Origin: Lytechinus variegatus
Lineage: Eukaryota > Echinodermata > Echinoidea > Temnopleuroida > Toxopneustidae
Reading direction: 5' to 3'
NCBI RefSeq assembly: GCF_018143015.1
Contig: NC_054746.1
Span: 42,846,201 to 42,910,200, forward strand
DNA length: 64,000 nucleotides
The number at the start of each line of letters is the position of its first letter. The first letter of the stretch is position 1. The position numbers were made by a program, and so were the translations under genes. A model generated the notes under the pieces. It had not been told where the DNA came from, made no database searches, and saw nothing but the letters and a program-made list of their open reading frames with translations. Shown here piece after piece: positions 22,082 through 35,901 of the stretch.

Positions 22082-23908
22082 AAGAGTGGAATTGTGATAC
22101 CAATCCATAAGGGCAAAGGCAAGAGCATTCAGGACCCCAAGAACTACAGAGGAATAACCATAACATCCTCACTCTGCAAACTACTGGAATTGGTATTGAA
22201 GCCTCATCTTGAGCTTTCACTTCACCTAAGTGACATCCCGGATGAACTCCAGTTTGGTTTTCGGAAACAGCACTCGTGCATCCTCACATCACTCTGCCTG
22301 GAACTGATTATTGAGCTTAACACCATCAACAACCAGCCTACCTTTGTGGCATTATTAGACGCAGAGAAAGCTTTTGATAAAGTTTGGCATGAGGGATTGT
22401 TCCAGAAACTAGATGCATCATACATCCATCCACAGTATGTTCACATGATCAGGTCTTTATACAATGATCTTCACATCCAAGTCCTTTGGGATGGCATCAT
22501 TAGTGAGGCCTTCCAGATAGAGCAGGGAGTGAGACAAGGAGGAGTCCTATCTCCACTCCTCTACTCGGTATTCATCGACGACCTGATGAAAGTCCTCCGG
22601 GAAAAGAACTTGGGATGCAAACTTCTGGATAGGTACTCCGGCCTCCTTGTCCTAGCAGACGACGTCGCACTGATCAGCTCATCACCAAGTGAATTACAAG
22701 AGATGTTGAATGTTACCAACAGCTATTCCCAAAGATGGAGGTACAAGATCAACCCTAATAAAAGCTGTGTAGTACCTTTCAACAATAAGGGTAAACATGC
22801 AATTCAGCTCCCGTCATGGAATCTTGGAAATGACACAGTACCAACATCTTCCCGTCATCCACATCTTGGCATCATAAAATCAAGTGACAAGAGAGACCCA
22901 ACAGAAAAGATCATCTCGAAAGGCTTACACACTTTCTATGCACTTACAGGAAGTGGAGCATACACAGGAGGCCTTCTACCACAACACTGTGCATCCCTGT
23001 GGAAGGTTTATTGCATCCCTCGTATGCTCTATGGAGCAGCTGTAGTACACCTCACGAAAGGAATGGAGAAAAGACTTGATCAGGCACAACATCAGCTGTT
23101 CAAGCAAATCCTTGGTCTGCCTAGAACAGCAGCAGATGAGGTTGTCTTCCTTCTCACTGGGCTCCTTCCTCTTCGTTCTCAAGTTGACCTTGAGAAGCTC
23201 CTCCTGATTGGACAAGCACTGGACCTCCCCCACACTAGATTTGAGTATAGGACTCTTCTACATGCTGTAGCCAAGACTACTCCCACTATCAAGTCCTGGC
23301 AGCTCATCTTAGACAAGTATAATCTCCCTGACCTTCACTCTCTTCTGCTCAAACCCATCTCCTACATCACTTGGAAGAAGATCTCAAATAGGGCAGTTAC
23401 AAACAAGGTTAAAGATGAGGTACTGGCTGCTATTGAGTCAAAATCTACTCTTTCGTTGTGGAGGAACATAGATCTACCAGCGGCAAACACACTATAACCC
23501 AGCTCCAGTAGCTCCCAGTTCCTAAGACGGGCTGTTGTCATCAGATCACAGTTAGTGAGTCAGACGTACCCAACTCAGTGCAGGCTCGTCTTGATAAAGA
23601 AGGCTACTTCTCCAACTTGTCGCCTATGTCATCAAGGTGATGAAGACACCATCCACTTCATAGCTAGATGCCATGTGTTTGACACTCAGCGTGATGAACT
23701 TCAAGAAGAAGTCAGAAAATTAGGCCTTCCTGCATCGATCTGCTCCTTATTTTCCCAAGACTGCTGTGAAGACTATGCTAAATCCATTCTATTACCTGTC
23801 CATCCAAAACTATTTTCTTCCATGCATGACAAGCTGACCACTAAACTCTTACTCTTCCTGCACAAAATCCACATCTCTCGTACCTCCTTTCTCTCTTCTC
23901 TCTCTTGA
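22082..23908 (+). pseudogene. LINE reverse-transcriptase ORF, 5'-truncated with one stop
   Basis: The frame reads KSGIVIPIHKGKG from the truncation point, then NYRGITITSSLCKLLE, LLDAEKAFDKVWH, QGVRQGGVLSPLLYSVFIDD and the catalytic block VLADDVALI (LADD where most have YADD or FADD). These are RT motifs in the usual order. A TAA at 23495-23497 interrupts the frame; downstream the same frame is open again to 23908. That part has a C-terminal zinc-knuckle-like CRLCHQGDEDTIHFIARC, found in several LINE clades. An alternative start at GTG 22094 has no significance because the 5' end is missing. The near-open frame suggests a fairly young copy. I cannot assign the clade beyond APE-type LINE. Confidence 0.85.
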
Positions 23909-24041
23909 ATGTGTATTAAATTGTATTGTATCACCGATACTACTCTGTGGAAGTGCTTTGTGCCCTTATAATCATTTATGCAACAATACAGCAACCAGCT
24001 GTAGATCTCCGGGATCAGCGGAGGAATTAGAAGAAGAAGAA
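22082..24041 (+). mobile_element. 5'-truncated non-LTR retrotransposon (LINE)
   Basis: About 1.96 kb. It starts abruptly inside the RT domain, continues through the ORF C-terminus, then a roughly 130-base 3' UTR and an AGAAGAAGAAGAAG tail. Six-base target duplications flank it. The 5' end is missing, as usual for target-primed reverse transcription that stops early. Confidence 0.85.
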
Positions 24042-24472
24042 GATCTTTCGGCATTTTCTCAAGATTTTTGCGGAGATCACTGTAAGACTCATGAGGGATC
24101 ATTGAAAGATCATTCAAAGATCATTGGAATTTGAAATACCGGGCAAAGTCCATGGAAAGAATTCTGAAAGATCACTTGTTGCATAAAAGATCTCTGAAAG
24201 ACCTTTGAAAGATCTCTACAGGACTAGTCTAAGACCATTAAGACAAGAAATATCCATGAGTCTTTCAAAGTTCTTTGAGGGGTCTTTCTGCGCCATTCCA
24301 CAGAGATGACAAATTTCAGTGATCTTAAAGACCGCTAAGACCTCACAAATGTCTTTCAGTGGTCTTTCAATGGGTTCCGTTCTGTACGTGGAATGGGGCC
24401 CGGAAATGGGGGCCTGTTACTGACTTGTTCTCCAAGTTGTGGCTTGCATATAGTTTGCATTACTATTCAAAG

Positions 24473-25648
24473 CACCGGCGTAAATCCCGGGGGGGGGTGG
24501 GGGATACATCCCCCCACTTTTCGAGGAGGGGGGATGGCCTGTACAAACATCCCCCCACTTTTTACGAAATAAACGAAAAAAAATCACAAGAGATAATTCT
24601 TTTATTGGTGAAAATTCTTCCTGAAATACAGCTTGACAAATAAAACGATATTATGAATCATAAAATGCAAATAAAGCCAGTTCACCATTTCCAAACGAAA
24701 TACTTATGTCCTTATTATAACATTGAAGAGAAACCCCCGTTTCTTCCAAAATCATCAATGCTGGGGTCTTTGGGAAGGGATTAAGATGGAATGTCAAAAT
24801 GTTTGAATGTAATCTCTATAACAAAACCATTAAACCATCATAGGGTAAAAAAGATAATGATATTGGAGGGGTATTTGCCATGTGGACATACTGGCGTAAC
24901 TACGGGAGGGGGCATAGGGTAAAAAAATTCAGCTCGCGCTTCGCACTCGCATCATTTGGTTGTATGGTCCTAGTTAATTCCTACAAAGAAACCTTAGAAT
25001 GCCCCACTTCAGGTCTGAATTATCTAAATTTTCAGCTCGCGCTTCGTGCTCACAGTATTTGATTAGTGAGATGCGTTTGATAATCATGACTGCAATGACT
25101 ACAAAAATTGTTTCATGTGTTCAGATGTAATTCTAATAAAATCAGCAAGCGCTTGGCAATCGCATTAGATGACTATGGTGAGATATGCATACTCTTATAT
25201 GGACTCCTAAAAATATATTGCTTAAAATATCGCTGTTTAGGGTCAAAATATACGTAAACTTCAGCTCGCGCTTCGCGCTCGCATTGTTTATAGCGAGACA
25301 GGTACCTATCATGATTACACAAATTTGATTATACTGATGTCCCTTTTAGGTGTGAGTATAAAACAGTTTCAGCTCGCGCTTCGCGCTTGCATTATTTGAT
25401 GAGTGAGATGCATACCCATTTAATGACATCGTCCTTAAAATGTCTCTATTGGGTCAGTATAACTGGCAACTGAGCGCGCTCACTCAGAAAAAAATTTGCT
25501 GGTGCCCCCCCCCCCATGCCGTGACCCACGGTACGCCTCTGTGGACACATCAATGACAATTCATTGCATATCTATAAACATGATTTACAAAAAAATGCCA
25601 AAATATTTCAGTCATCCCCCCACCCATTAACACGGATTTACGCCAGTG
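24473..25648. mobile_element. Non-autonomous hAT-like element with internal tandem repeats
   Basis: The inverted ends CACCGGCGTAAATCC and GGATTTACGCCAGTG are flanked by an exact 8-bp duplication ATTCAAAG (24465-24472 and 25649-25656), which is diagnostic of hAT-type transposition. Inside are five units spaced 103-119 bp, each carrying TTCAGCTCGCGCTTCGCGCT or a decayed form (starts near 24928, 25031, 25141, 25260 and 25368). No transposase frame. Poly-G and poly-C tracts adjoin the ends. Confidence 0.85.
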
Positions 25649-25836
25649 ATTCAAAGGTTTTAACATGAAATGAGGATCAGTTTCTCTGAAAGAATTCCAT
25701 GACTCTGAGACTCACATTCTCCAAAGAGAAACATTTTTATTTTCATGCTAAGGACTGCATAATATTAAACTGCATTTATTTTTCGTATATAATGTTTAAA
25801 CTTCATTTATCTTTGAGCCATATAGTTGGATCTCTT

Positions 25837-26385
25837 CCCGGGGGGCCACTTACATTGACGAGTGGATACCATGCGCGACCAAAAAAACACGTAAAAAGGA
25901 TGTCTTTTTCACGATAGGGCACGTTACGTACGTAACGTGATAAGGGTGTCAAAAACACAAAAATAATGAAAAAAGGGTATCTATTTCGCTAGGAAAATTA
26001 CGTGTTTAGGGTCGAATTTGCGGGGATGATAAAACAAAATTAAATGTTTTATAAAGGATGTCCTTTTTGCCCCAACACTACGTGTTTAGAGTCCGATTTG
26101 CGCGAGGTGTAGAAGGTGGGGTCGTACTAAACCAAAAAAGGTAAAGCCGACGACCGAAGGACCCGTGACAATAAAACATTCCTGTACTTGTTAAGGGGTT
26201 CATTTCAGGGAATATTTGCCAAGAGTATCGTTTTGTTTCCAATACTTGTTAAGGGTAGGGTTTCACACGCCAATACTTGTTGAGGGGTGCATTTTCAGAA
26301 TATGGAAATTACGTGTTTAGGGTGCTTTTCGAGACCCCATGGTCGCGCATGGTATCCACTCGTGAATGGAAGTGGCCCCCCCGGG
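25837..26385. mobile_element. Non-autonomous element with long inverted ends and 8-bp duplication
   Basis: Inverted termini of about 44 bp start CCCGGGGGGCCACTT and include GAGTGGATACCATGCGCGAC in both arms. GATCTCTT is repeated at 25829-25836 and 26386-26393. The 549-bp body has several ACGTGTTTAGGGT and TACTTGTTAAGGG units and no open frame. An 8-bp target duplication fits hAT or P-type transposases. Confidence 0.85.
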
Positions 26386-26393
26386 GATCTCTT

Positions 26394-27660
26394 TGAACAG
26401 GCGCGTCCGCAGGGGGGGGGGGTGGCAGGGGTTCACCCCCTCAGACTTTTGTGAAAGCCCTTTTTTGGCTTGTCAATTTCTTTTGTTACGAAAAGACATA
26501 TTTTTGGGGTGAAAACCTTTATACTTTTGTCAATTTTTCATCGGGTGAGAATCCTTTTTTTTTTGGCTTGGTGAGAACTTAATCATTTTTTTTATGCCTG
26601 TCAAATATTCATTCAACTCGATCGAACCACCCCCCCCCCCTTCAAAAATCCCGCTTAGGCCTCGGTATAGGCCTACGCTACTGTCTTTGACGAAAAGGCA
26701 TTGACTTGCAAAGCTCTGACACCTGGGAAAAAAAGTTGCAAGTTGATCTGAATGATTTCTTTTACAATGAACCTCGATATTTGGCAGTTCTATACTGAGC
26801 TTCAGCTTTATATAGCTACAAAATAACTCGAGTGTATACGTGCCATGTCAAAATAATATAATGTTATACATGGGTTACTAGGGGCCGCCATGTGGCTAAT
26901 GCAGATTTTATTGCACTCAATTCAACTTATTTCACTGAGAAATGTACAATTGACACAGGGCACTATAAAATATGTGTATGGTTGTTGCCATGGTCTAATG
27001 TCATAATACCTGAGCATGCATGTATTTTTTATGCATGTATGGATTACTGAACCCTTTCCCATGCAGTGGACCTGCTGAATGAAGCAAGTCTGAACAGGCA
27101 GTAGTTCAAACCGATACTTATTAGATCAGGACATATGTTGTTTTTTTGTTCTGAAGTGGCTATATGACAAATTGTTAGTGCTTAATTGAGAGCAATGTAC
27201 AAGGCCTATATAGTTCATGTGAATGATCAGAATAGAAGAACTGCAAATAACCTTTGATTTTTTTTTACTTTTATATATTCTTAAAAACATTTTTTTTTAC
27301 ATAAACGAGGACTAACTGTCTACTATAAAAGAAAATTTTCACAGGGAAAATTTTTGTAAGTCCACTTACAAAAGGAGGAGTAGTTGTATAACCGCTATAT
27401 GCTATATGTACATCTATTTTCATTATTAACTGGCTGAGTATAGCCTGATATGAAGGTTTTATTCATGTTTGGATGATATAAAGTTGACAAAATCTTCTTC
27501 TTCAGTGAGTAAAAAAAACTGCCACAAAACAAAAATCATTAATCTTTGTAAATGTTGCTGTTTGTTATAAGCAAACCAATCAGTTTTTACTATTGTTGTC
27601 TTGTTAATTTGCTTTCTTTTTTTTCAAAACAGAATAAGTTCTTTGTTAAATCTATATACC
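26394..27660. other. Intergenic, with a decayed element at about 26400-26650
   Basis: The start carries poly-G and poly-C ends with GGCTTGTCAATT and GGTGAGAA text between them, resembling the element at 27833-28077 but without clear termini. The remainder is AT-rich with no supported feature. Confidence 0.5.
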
Positions 27661-27782
27661 CAGTAGCGGACCGTGACCCGGAGGAGACAAAGCATTGCCG
27701 GGGGGGGGGGGCACTGCATTGTTTGTGAACAATGCCGTGCCCCCCCAATGCTTTGTCTCCTCGGGGTCACGGTCCGCCACTG
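27661..27782. mobile_element. hAT-type MITE, near-palindromic, perfect 8-bp duplication
   Basis: The whole 122-bp element folds: CAGTAGCGGACCGTGACCCG on the left against CAGTGGCGGACCGTGACCCC (complement) on the right, continuing through GAGGAGACAAAGCATTG. TATATACC is duplicated exactly at 27653-27660 and 27783-27790. The CAGTGGCGG start is typical of hAT ends. Confidence 0.9.
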
Positions 27783-27832
27783 TATATACCAGTTAGAAAA
27801 GTAAAGGAAAGAGAGGAAAGAACAGTTCTTGG

Positions 27833-28077
27833 CATAGGCGGCGGAAGCGGGGGGGGACGTGTCCCCCCTAAATTTGGGGAGGGGGGACGGTCCCCCCTAA
27901 ATTTGTTGTAGATGACCTTTTTTTTTTTTTTTTTTTTTTTTTTTGCTTTGCTTGTCAATTTATTTTTCTATGTCCTCCCTAAAATTTTTGGGTTGAGAAC
28001 CTTTTTGTTTTTTGTTTTGCTTGTCAAAAATTTTTAGGTTGTCCCCTCCTAAAATTTTTGGCTTCCGCCGCCAATGG
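27833..28077. mobile_element. hAT-type MITE
   Basis: The ends CATAGGCGGCGGAAGC and its inverse GCTTCCGCCGCCAATG are flanked by the exact 8-bp duplication GTTCTTGG (27825-27832 and 28078-28085). The 245-bp body has poly-G/C tracts, a 24-base T run and no frame. Confidence 0.88.
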
Positions 28078-28499
28078 TTCTTGGTGGTAAATGGTTAATA
28101 CTTTAGTGGAAGTGATTTAAATCAATGATTTTTTTAAAATCAACTGATCCGGGTGACTGTTACGCGATGTAAATTACGATTGAATAAGTCAATCTTGCAT
28201 TACCTATGTTTGTTAAAGCTACCATAATATTACTTATACTTGCCCCTAAAAAATGACTCATGATGTCATGGCGTTGACGCCTCTGACCCCCCCCCCCCCT
28301 CGCCCCGGCTCCCCTATCTACTGAATTGAATTATACAAAAAAAACTATCTCACAGAGAACAAAATTTATGTCCGTCATCTTCCAACTATGAAAATCCATC
28401 GATTCCCGTGAATAACAAAATCATAGCTGTTTCGGAGGAGCTTTTTGTCGGTTTTTTTTTTCAAAAATACTTTCTGATTTTTCAAATTTTTCTCAGGAT

Positions 28500-28662
28500 C
28501 TGGGGGGCGTTTCATGAAAGGACTTGTCAGACATTTTATCCGACAAGTCCCATTTTATCCGACAGTTACCATAGGAACAGTGCCTCTCAGCCAATCAAAA
28601 TCATGGAAAGATGTCAGAACTGACAACTTGTCGGATGAAAATATTGATGAAACGCTCCCCAG
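28500..28662 (+). repeat. Short foldback element, family A (copy 3)
   Basis: The ends CTGGGGGGCGTTTCATGAAA and GATGAAACGCTCCCCAG are inverted. The internal blocks are the same as at 6587-6720. It also carries an extra duplicated TTATCCGACA block. Confidence 0.8.
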
Positions 28663-29171
28663 GACGAAGTGGAGGAACGATGTTAAATCTGCTGAAATGC
28701 AAAGGGCGAAAGTCTATTTAAGTATTTATGTGTATTTAGATATAGGCAAACACGCAGAAGTGAAGATCCCGAAAGGTGAGAACATATTTGAATGGCTTTA
28801 ATTACCTGTAAAATTTCAGAGGTTTGCTGCAATTATTGTTATGAGTATGTAGAATCTACTAAAGAGGTTATTTGATCAAATTTTGGGATCTTAAATCACC
28901 AAAATTTACAGAGAGAACACTCGTTTTCGTAGACGTAGTCGGCTAGTTTACTCGTCACTTCGTACGGTACGGTACGGTACACTACAGCGCAGCGCAGGCG
29001 TCGTATTCGAAGCCTTACGAAGGAAACTTTGGCAGCTCCTCCGCCGAAACGAAATTGGTGGAGCTCAGCTCAGGATACTCTAACCTAGACAAGTATACTT
29101 ACCTCGCAATATTGTGTGAGTGAGCAAGACAAGAGTGAGCTCCGTCGGGGTCTCGATTCGGACAAGTCTGG

Positions 29172-29322
29172 GCATTATCGTGATATAGGGAACCACCGTT
29201 CACTTCACACAGCAGCGCTTTATTCAGTCACACGCACGGTTCCCTATTTCCACCTCCATTCACTTTGTACACAAGTGCGCGTACACAAATCTACGAGTGG
29301 TTCCCAAAACCACGATTTGGCC
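29172..29322. repeat. 150-bp repeat, copy 1 (copy 2 at 44479-44629)
   Basis: Both copies share GGGAACCAC...GTTCAC, GCACGGTTCCCTATTTCCAC, CTCCATTCACTTTGTAC, AAGTGCGCGT and CGAGTGGTT. The two lie in the same orientation. GGGAACC and GGTTCCC make a short internal hairpin. Similar text borders the foldback structure in NXF1 intron 1. Confidence 0.75.
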
Positions 29323-29616
29323 CAAGTCTGAAGCTAGCCTGGAGGTTAACAACATTATGAGGTCAAAAAAGCAAAGCCATAGCATAGCCCAGGCATAGGC
29401 ATAGCTCTTACGGCCGACCCTCCTTCCACCTAGCCAGGCAGCTTCTAGAGAGTAAAAATCATTTACTAATGTAAGGTTACTTTCATACGAAGCCAGGTCT
29501 TCCTTCTCATTGACCCACACGACGGAAGCCAAAACCTGAAACTTTCACCCCCGAGATTTCTACTTTCCTTCTAAAAGATCTAGCCCTAAATCATGTAGCC
29601 TATACCCAGTTGTTGT

Positions 29617-29840
29617 GTATCCGGACGGGTTGTGTGTCCAGACGATCAATTTTATAATGTCATTTGGAAAAATTTACCAGCGAACTTTCATCAATTTTTA
29701 GTAAAAAATGTTAGGAAATATTATAAAGAACAAAATAGAAAATGATTACAAGTAATGGATTCATATTTTTAGTGTAATCCACAGACAAAAAAGAAGGCTT
29801 CAAAAAGATAAGTGTCCGGACACCCGACCTCCCATCCTAC
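29617..29840 (+). repeat. 224-bp element, family D (copy 1)
   Basis: Starts GTATCCGGACGGGTTGTGTG and ends GTGTCCGGACACCCGACC...CATCCTAC, so GTA/TAC termini and CCGGAC blocks are inverted. It is nearly identical over its full length to 38665-38889, with only a handful of differences. Confidence 0.85.
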
Positions 29841-29959
29841 ATGGGATAAAACTTCATTTCCAACATTTCTACGCTCTCGTTGTTATTTTTGAACAAGAAT
29901 TAATAAAAAAAATGAGAAAAATATTGTGAAAAGACGGAAGAGACTTGCCCGATGTTTAC

Positions 29960-29971
29960 GCCGCCATCTTG
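29960..29971 (+). promoter_or_regulatory. YY1-like motif GCCGCCATCTTG
   Basis: An exact match to the extended YY1 consensus often found at housekeeping promoters. It lies 0.9 kb upstream of the H3.3 start codon and inside the inverted-repeat spacer. Confidence 0.4.
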
Positions 29972-29983
29972 CTTCCTATTGTT

Positions 29984-30028
29984 CTTCGCCAACGTTACCC
30001 GACGCACACGTCTGTAACGTTGGCGAAG
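29984..30028. repeat. Perfect 15-bp hairpin
   Basis: CTTCGCCAACGTTAC and GTAACGTTGGCGAAG flank a 15-base loop, at the apex of the larger inverted repeat. Confidence 0.85.
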
Positions 30029-30593
30029 TACATGATTTAGGGCTAGATCATTTAGAAGGAAAGTAGAAATCTCGGGGGTGAAAGTTTCAGGTTTTGGCGT
30101 TGTGTGGGTCAATGAGAAGGAAGACCTGGCTTCGTATGAGAGTAACCTTACGTTAGTAAATAATTTTTACTCTCTTGAAGCCGCCTGGCTACTTCCACCC
30201 AAAACTTTCCACTTAAATGCTTCAAAAAGATTCTTTTTAAGTTAGAATTAATGTTAGAAAGATAGGTAAGAGAACACTAACAGTAACCCAGGGAGCTCCG
30301 GCCCGCTTTGTCTACAAAAGTAGACCATTGTTTTTTTAAAGTAGACAGTGAAAAGGGGTTATTTTTCATGATAATTTGGAAATCACAGTTTCACTTGCTG
30401 CTAAGGCAATCCTTTTGCAGGCAATTTTAAATAAGGGAAATTGATCTCCCAAACTTGGGCTGGCCTTGGCTAGAGATTGGATACATAATTTCTTTCCAAA
30501 ATCAAAAGTCTCTGATATTTAAATGCAGTAGTCTTACACATGGGAGACAGACAGTGTCCTATATTGGCTCTTCACCTCTAGTTTGCATGCGCA

Positions 30594-30660
30594 ATGAGTT
30601 ATGCAGCGCTTAGAAACATTGTATTAAGTGCTGTGTAAATGTTGCCTATTATTATTTTTC
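30594..30660 (+). repeat. SINE/LINE-type 3' tail remnant
   Basis: GCGCTTAGAAACATTGTATT followed by AAGTGCTGTGTAAATGTTGC and TATTATTATTT. This kind of sequence occurs as the end of many dispersed retroposons in marine invertebrates; similar GCGCTT text is at about 17030 and 18550. Recalled, not verified. Confidence 0.4.
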
Positions 30661-30871
30661 ATAATAGGCTGCATGAAAAAGCCTGTCTGTTTGATTTAAT
30701 TAAGCAGACAGATGGTAAGGGTTTTAACTATATGGATCACATTTGTTTCATAAAACTTTTTCCTCAGTGAAATGTGTTGAAGAATTTTACAGTGATAGAT
30801 ATCCAGATGCATGGTTTCTACAATGTCCTTTTTGTTTAATTTACAGGTATTTATTTGGCCTAGAATCCTAA

Positions 30872-33464
<2,593 letters not shown>

Positions 33465-35067
33465 ATGCAACTTAGCGTTATTATTCAAATTCATTGTCTG
33501 CACTTTCAATTTTGTCTAGTTCACCTTGTTGGTACTTGTTTCATATTCTAGAAACTTTTTTCTTGTAAATACATTACATGAGAAATTAGTGTTTAGTCAA
33601 AGGAGAATACTGTATAGTTATCATCTACTGAGCCGACATATAATCTGTTATCACTGAGATGCTGTATTCAAAGCACCTTATGAATAATCAGATATTTTAT
33701 TACAACATTTCATACTTCAACCTGTACACTGATGTTCATATTTGCATGTGGGAAATAGGGAAAAAAAACGTTTTTCCATCTGTATGTAATTCTTGCTGGT
33801 GTACTTATACCATCAGTTTGCTCTAAATTTTCATAAGATTGAAGTCATATGGAGGAAATTACCATAAACAACCAAATATCTAGATTCTGACCAGGACTGT
33901 TGACTTTTCCAGTCTCAGACATCCCTTATATGTGTAATCTTCAGTACTTGGCAACTGGTGGTCCACATGGAGTTATTAAAGTTAACAGTATTGGGGAAAA
34001 TTACAATCCAATATGGATAGATAGTAATAAAAAATGTTTTGCTGACCAAGTAACCACAATATTGAAAACACCTACTCACCTGAAAGTCAAGACATTAAGT
34101 TAAACATAGAGCTTCATTAACATCTACGCAGTAATGACAAGGAAATCTAATGCCTTACTGCACAAACTTTTGATAATCACTGGTTACAAAAAAAGCAAAC
34201 TAAAAGACAAACTATGTGTCTGGAAGGTTGAAATTAATTGTACATACGGTATATCTCAAGTTTGTAGAATAGTGTTTTTGTGAATATGTTTGTATGGATG
34301 TATAACCTAGATCAGGTAACATAATAGATGGTGTGTTTCATATTTGTGATTGAAATAAAATGTATTAACCAGATATTGTGGGTGCTGTGTTGACAATACA
34401 AATTTTCATAGGTTGGATCTGTAATAGTGTTCTATGTATTTCTCGTTATCAAATATTTCTTTTCTTTGTTGAGGCTTTTTTTGTACAGTGGTGTTTATTC
34501 ATATATGGTACTGTATCTGTTCTTTCTCAGTCATTTCCAACAGGATTTCTGGTGATTTTTCATTTAATACCATTGAAACTCAATGATTTTAATTGCCTCT
34601 CTCATTTTTATTGTATGATTGATAGTATAAGAAGTTGGTTGCAATCTTAATAAATTGTTAATAAGCATTTGTTTGCATTTTTATCATTGACATTAAACTT
34701 CCTGTTTTCCCCAGACATTATACAGCAATGTAAAAAAATGGAATGAGGATACTTGGTTTGGAAAATAGCCTTGTTTTTAACTTGAGAGTTTTAAAATTAA
34801 TATATTACCAGATAGATGGTCTACATTCTTAAATTGGTAATGAGAAAGAAGCAAAACTATTCATTTCCCAGATGTTTGTTTTGATTTAGTATTGTCAGTA
34901 TTTTCTTAAATGTGTAGTATTCTGGTCACATTTATAAAATCAATCATGCATCAGCTATCAAGATTTTGTTTTACACCCATAATGTATATAAAATTAATAT
35001 TTCTTTTATATGTGTTGGATGCTTGAGTAATCAATTGTTAGCTACTCAATATAGTTCTGAATTGTTT

Positions 35068-35173
35068 ATTATTATTATTTGTCGTTAGCCATAGCATGTA
35101 TTGTCAACTATACACACCACCAGTTGGCTTTACATTTATAGTTGGTGCTATATGGCTAATTACAAATAATAAA
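35068..35173. repeat. Small foldback repeat
   Basis: TTATTATTATTTGTCGTTAGCCATA at the left is mirrored by TATGGCTAATTACAAATAATA at the right, with a second inner inversion around TAACTATA-like text. About 106 bp. Confidence 0.55.
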
Positions 35174-35901
35174 AAGAGTCTAGAACTAGACTAATAGAGA
35201 ACTTGCCCCCATGGCAGTTATATTTTGACTCCCCTTGGTACTTCATGTATGACCAATTCCAGATAAAATGTACTCACAAAGGACCAAATGATTTAATGCT
35301 GATGTTTGAAGTATATACCACTCATGTATGCAAGTTCGGTCAGGTCATATTTTGAATATGTGTATATTGATTTTGCCGGGGTGATTTTTTACCCACCTCT
35401 CATTCTTCACTACCTCTATGAACTTCTCTGCTGCAGGATGATATAATAGAAAGTGGAGTCTTTCAAATATGCAGACAAATATCCACAAGTATTATATTAA
35501 ATCTCCATTCAAGCAAAAGAAGATATAGTTTCCAACTGTAAGTAAAGCAAGTAAATCAACTGGCCTGTCAATCTATCTTTACTTCATACATGAACAAATT
35601 TTGTGTAAGTGGTAGTTTTACAATAAAGAAAGGTGAAGAAAGAAGTATGCTGGTGTTGGTGTATCCTATTGATTCATGGCAATTTCATCTTTACTCTGTT
35701 TTACATTGAAAAAATAACACCCCTTTTTCAAAAGCACCTAAAGTTGTTGATAAAAAAATGTTTGAAAAGGAGTCTTCCTTGTTTAATTTCTATGTGAAAT
35801 GAGAGTGACCTGTCAAGTCATGCATATATCTTGAGCGTACATAAGACCCCAAATTGTCAATATTCAGCATTTTGTTTTCTGCCAAAATAACAGTAAGTCA
35901 G

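Larger units (their letters stand above)
21872..24400. repeat. Foldback element, family B (copy split by a LINE)
   Basis: The left part 21872-22081 and right part 24042-24400 correspond to the left and right portions of the family B element at 13804-14427. Matching ends are CTCCATTCCACAGAGA and GTGGAATGGGG. The middle is replaced by the LINE at 22082-24041, and GATCTT is duplicated on both sides. Confidence 0.8.
29431..30191. repeat. Inverted repeat with about 165-bp arms upstream of H3.3
   Basis: The left arm 29431-29595 (starting TAGCCAGGCAGCTTC) and right arm 30031-30191 are near-exact complements through GAAGCCAGGTCTTCCTTCTC, CCCCCGAGATTTCTACTTTC and GATCTAGCCCTAAATCATG. The spacer contains the small element 29617-29840 and a 15-bp hairpin. 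Confidence 0.85.
28663..30846. other. Region upstream of H3.3: inverted repeats and promoter-like motifs
   Basis: It holds the repeat at 29172-29322, the inverted-repeat structure at 29431-30191, a YY1-like site and CpG-rich text around 28930-29060. The untranslated first exon of H3.3 should lie here. A good donor GATAG|GTAAGAG at 30265/30266 is one candidate boundary, unproven. Confidence 0.45.

Noticed and set aside
29260-29532. 90-codon frame (-)
   Set aside because: It spans two unrelated repeat segments, so coding use is unlikely.
29900-30112. 70-codon frame (-) near H3.3
   Set aside because: It crosses the hairpin and inverted repeat and has no family resemblance.
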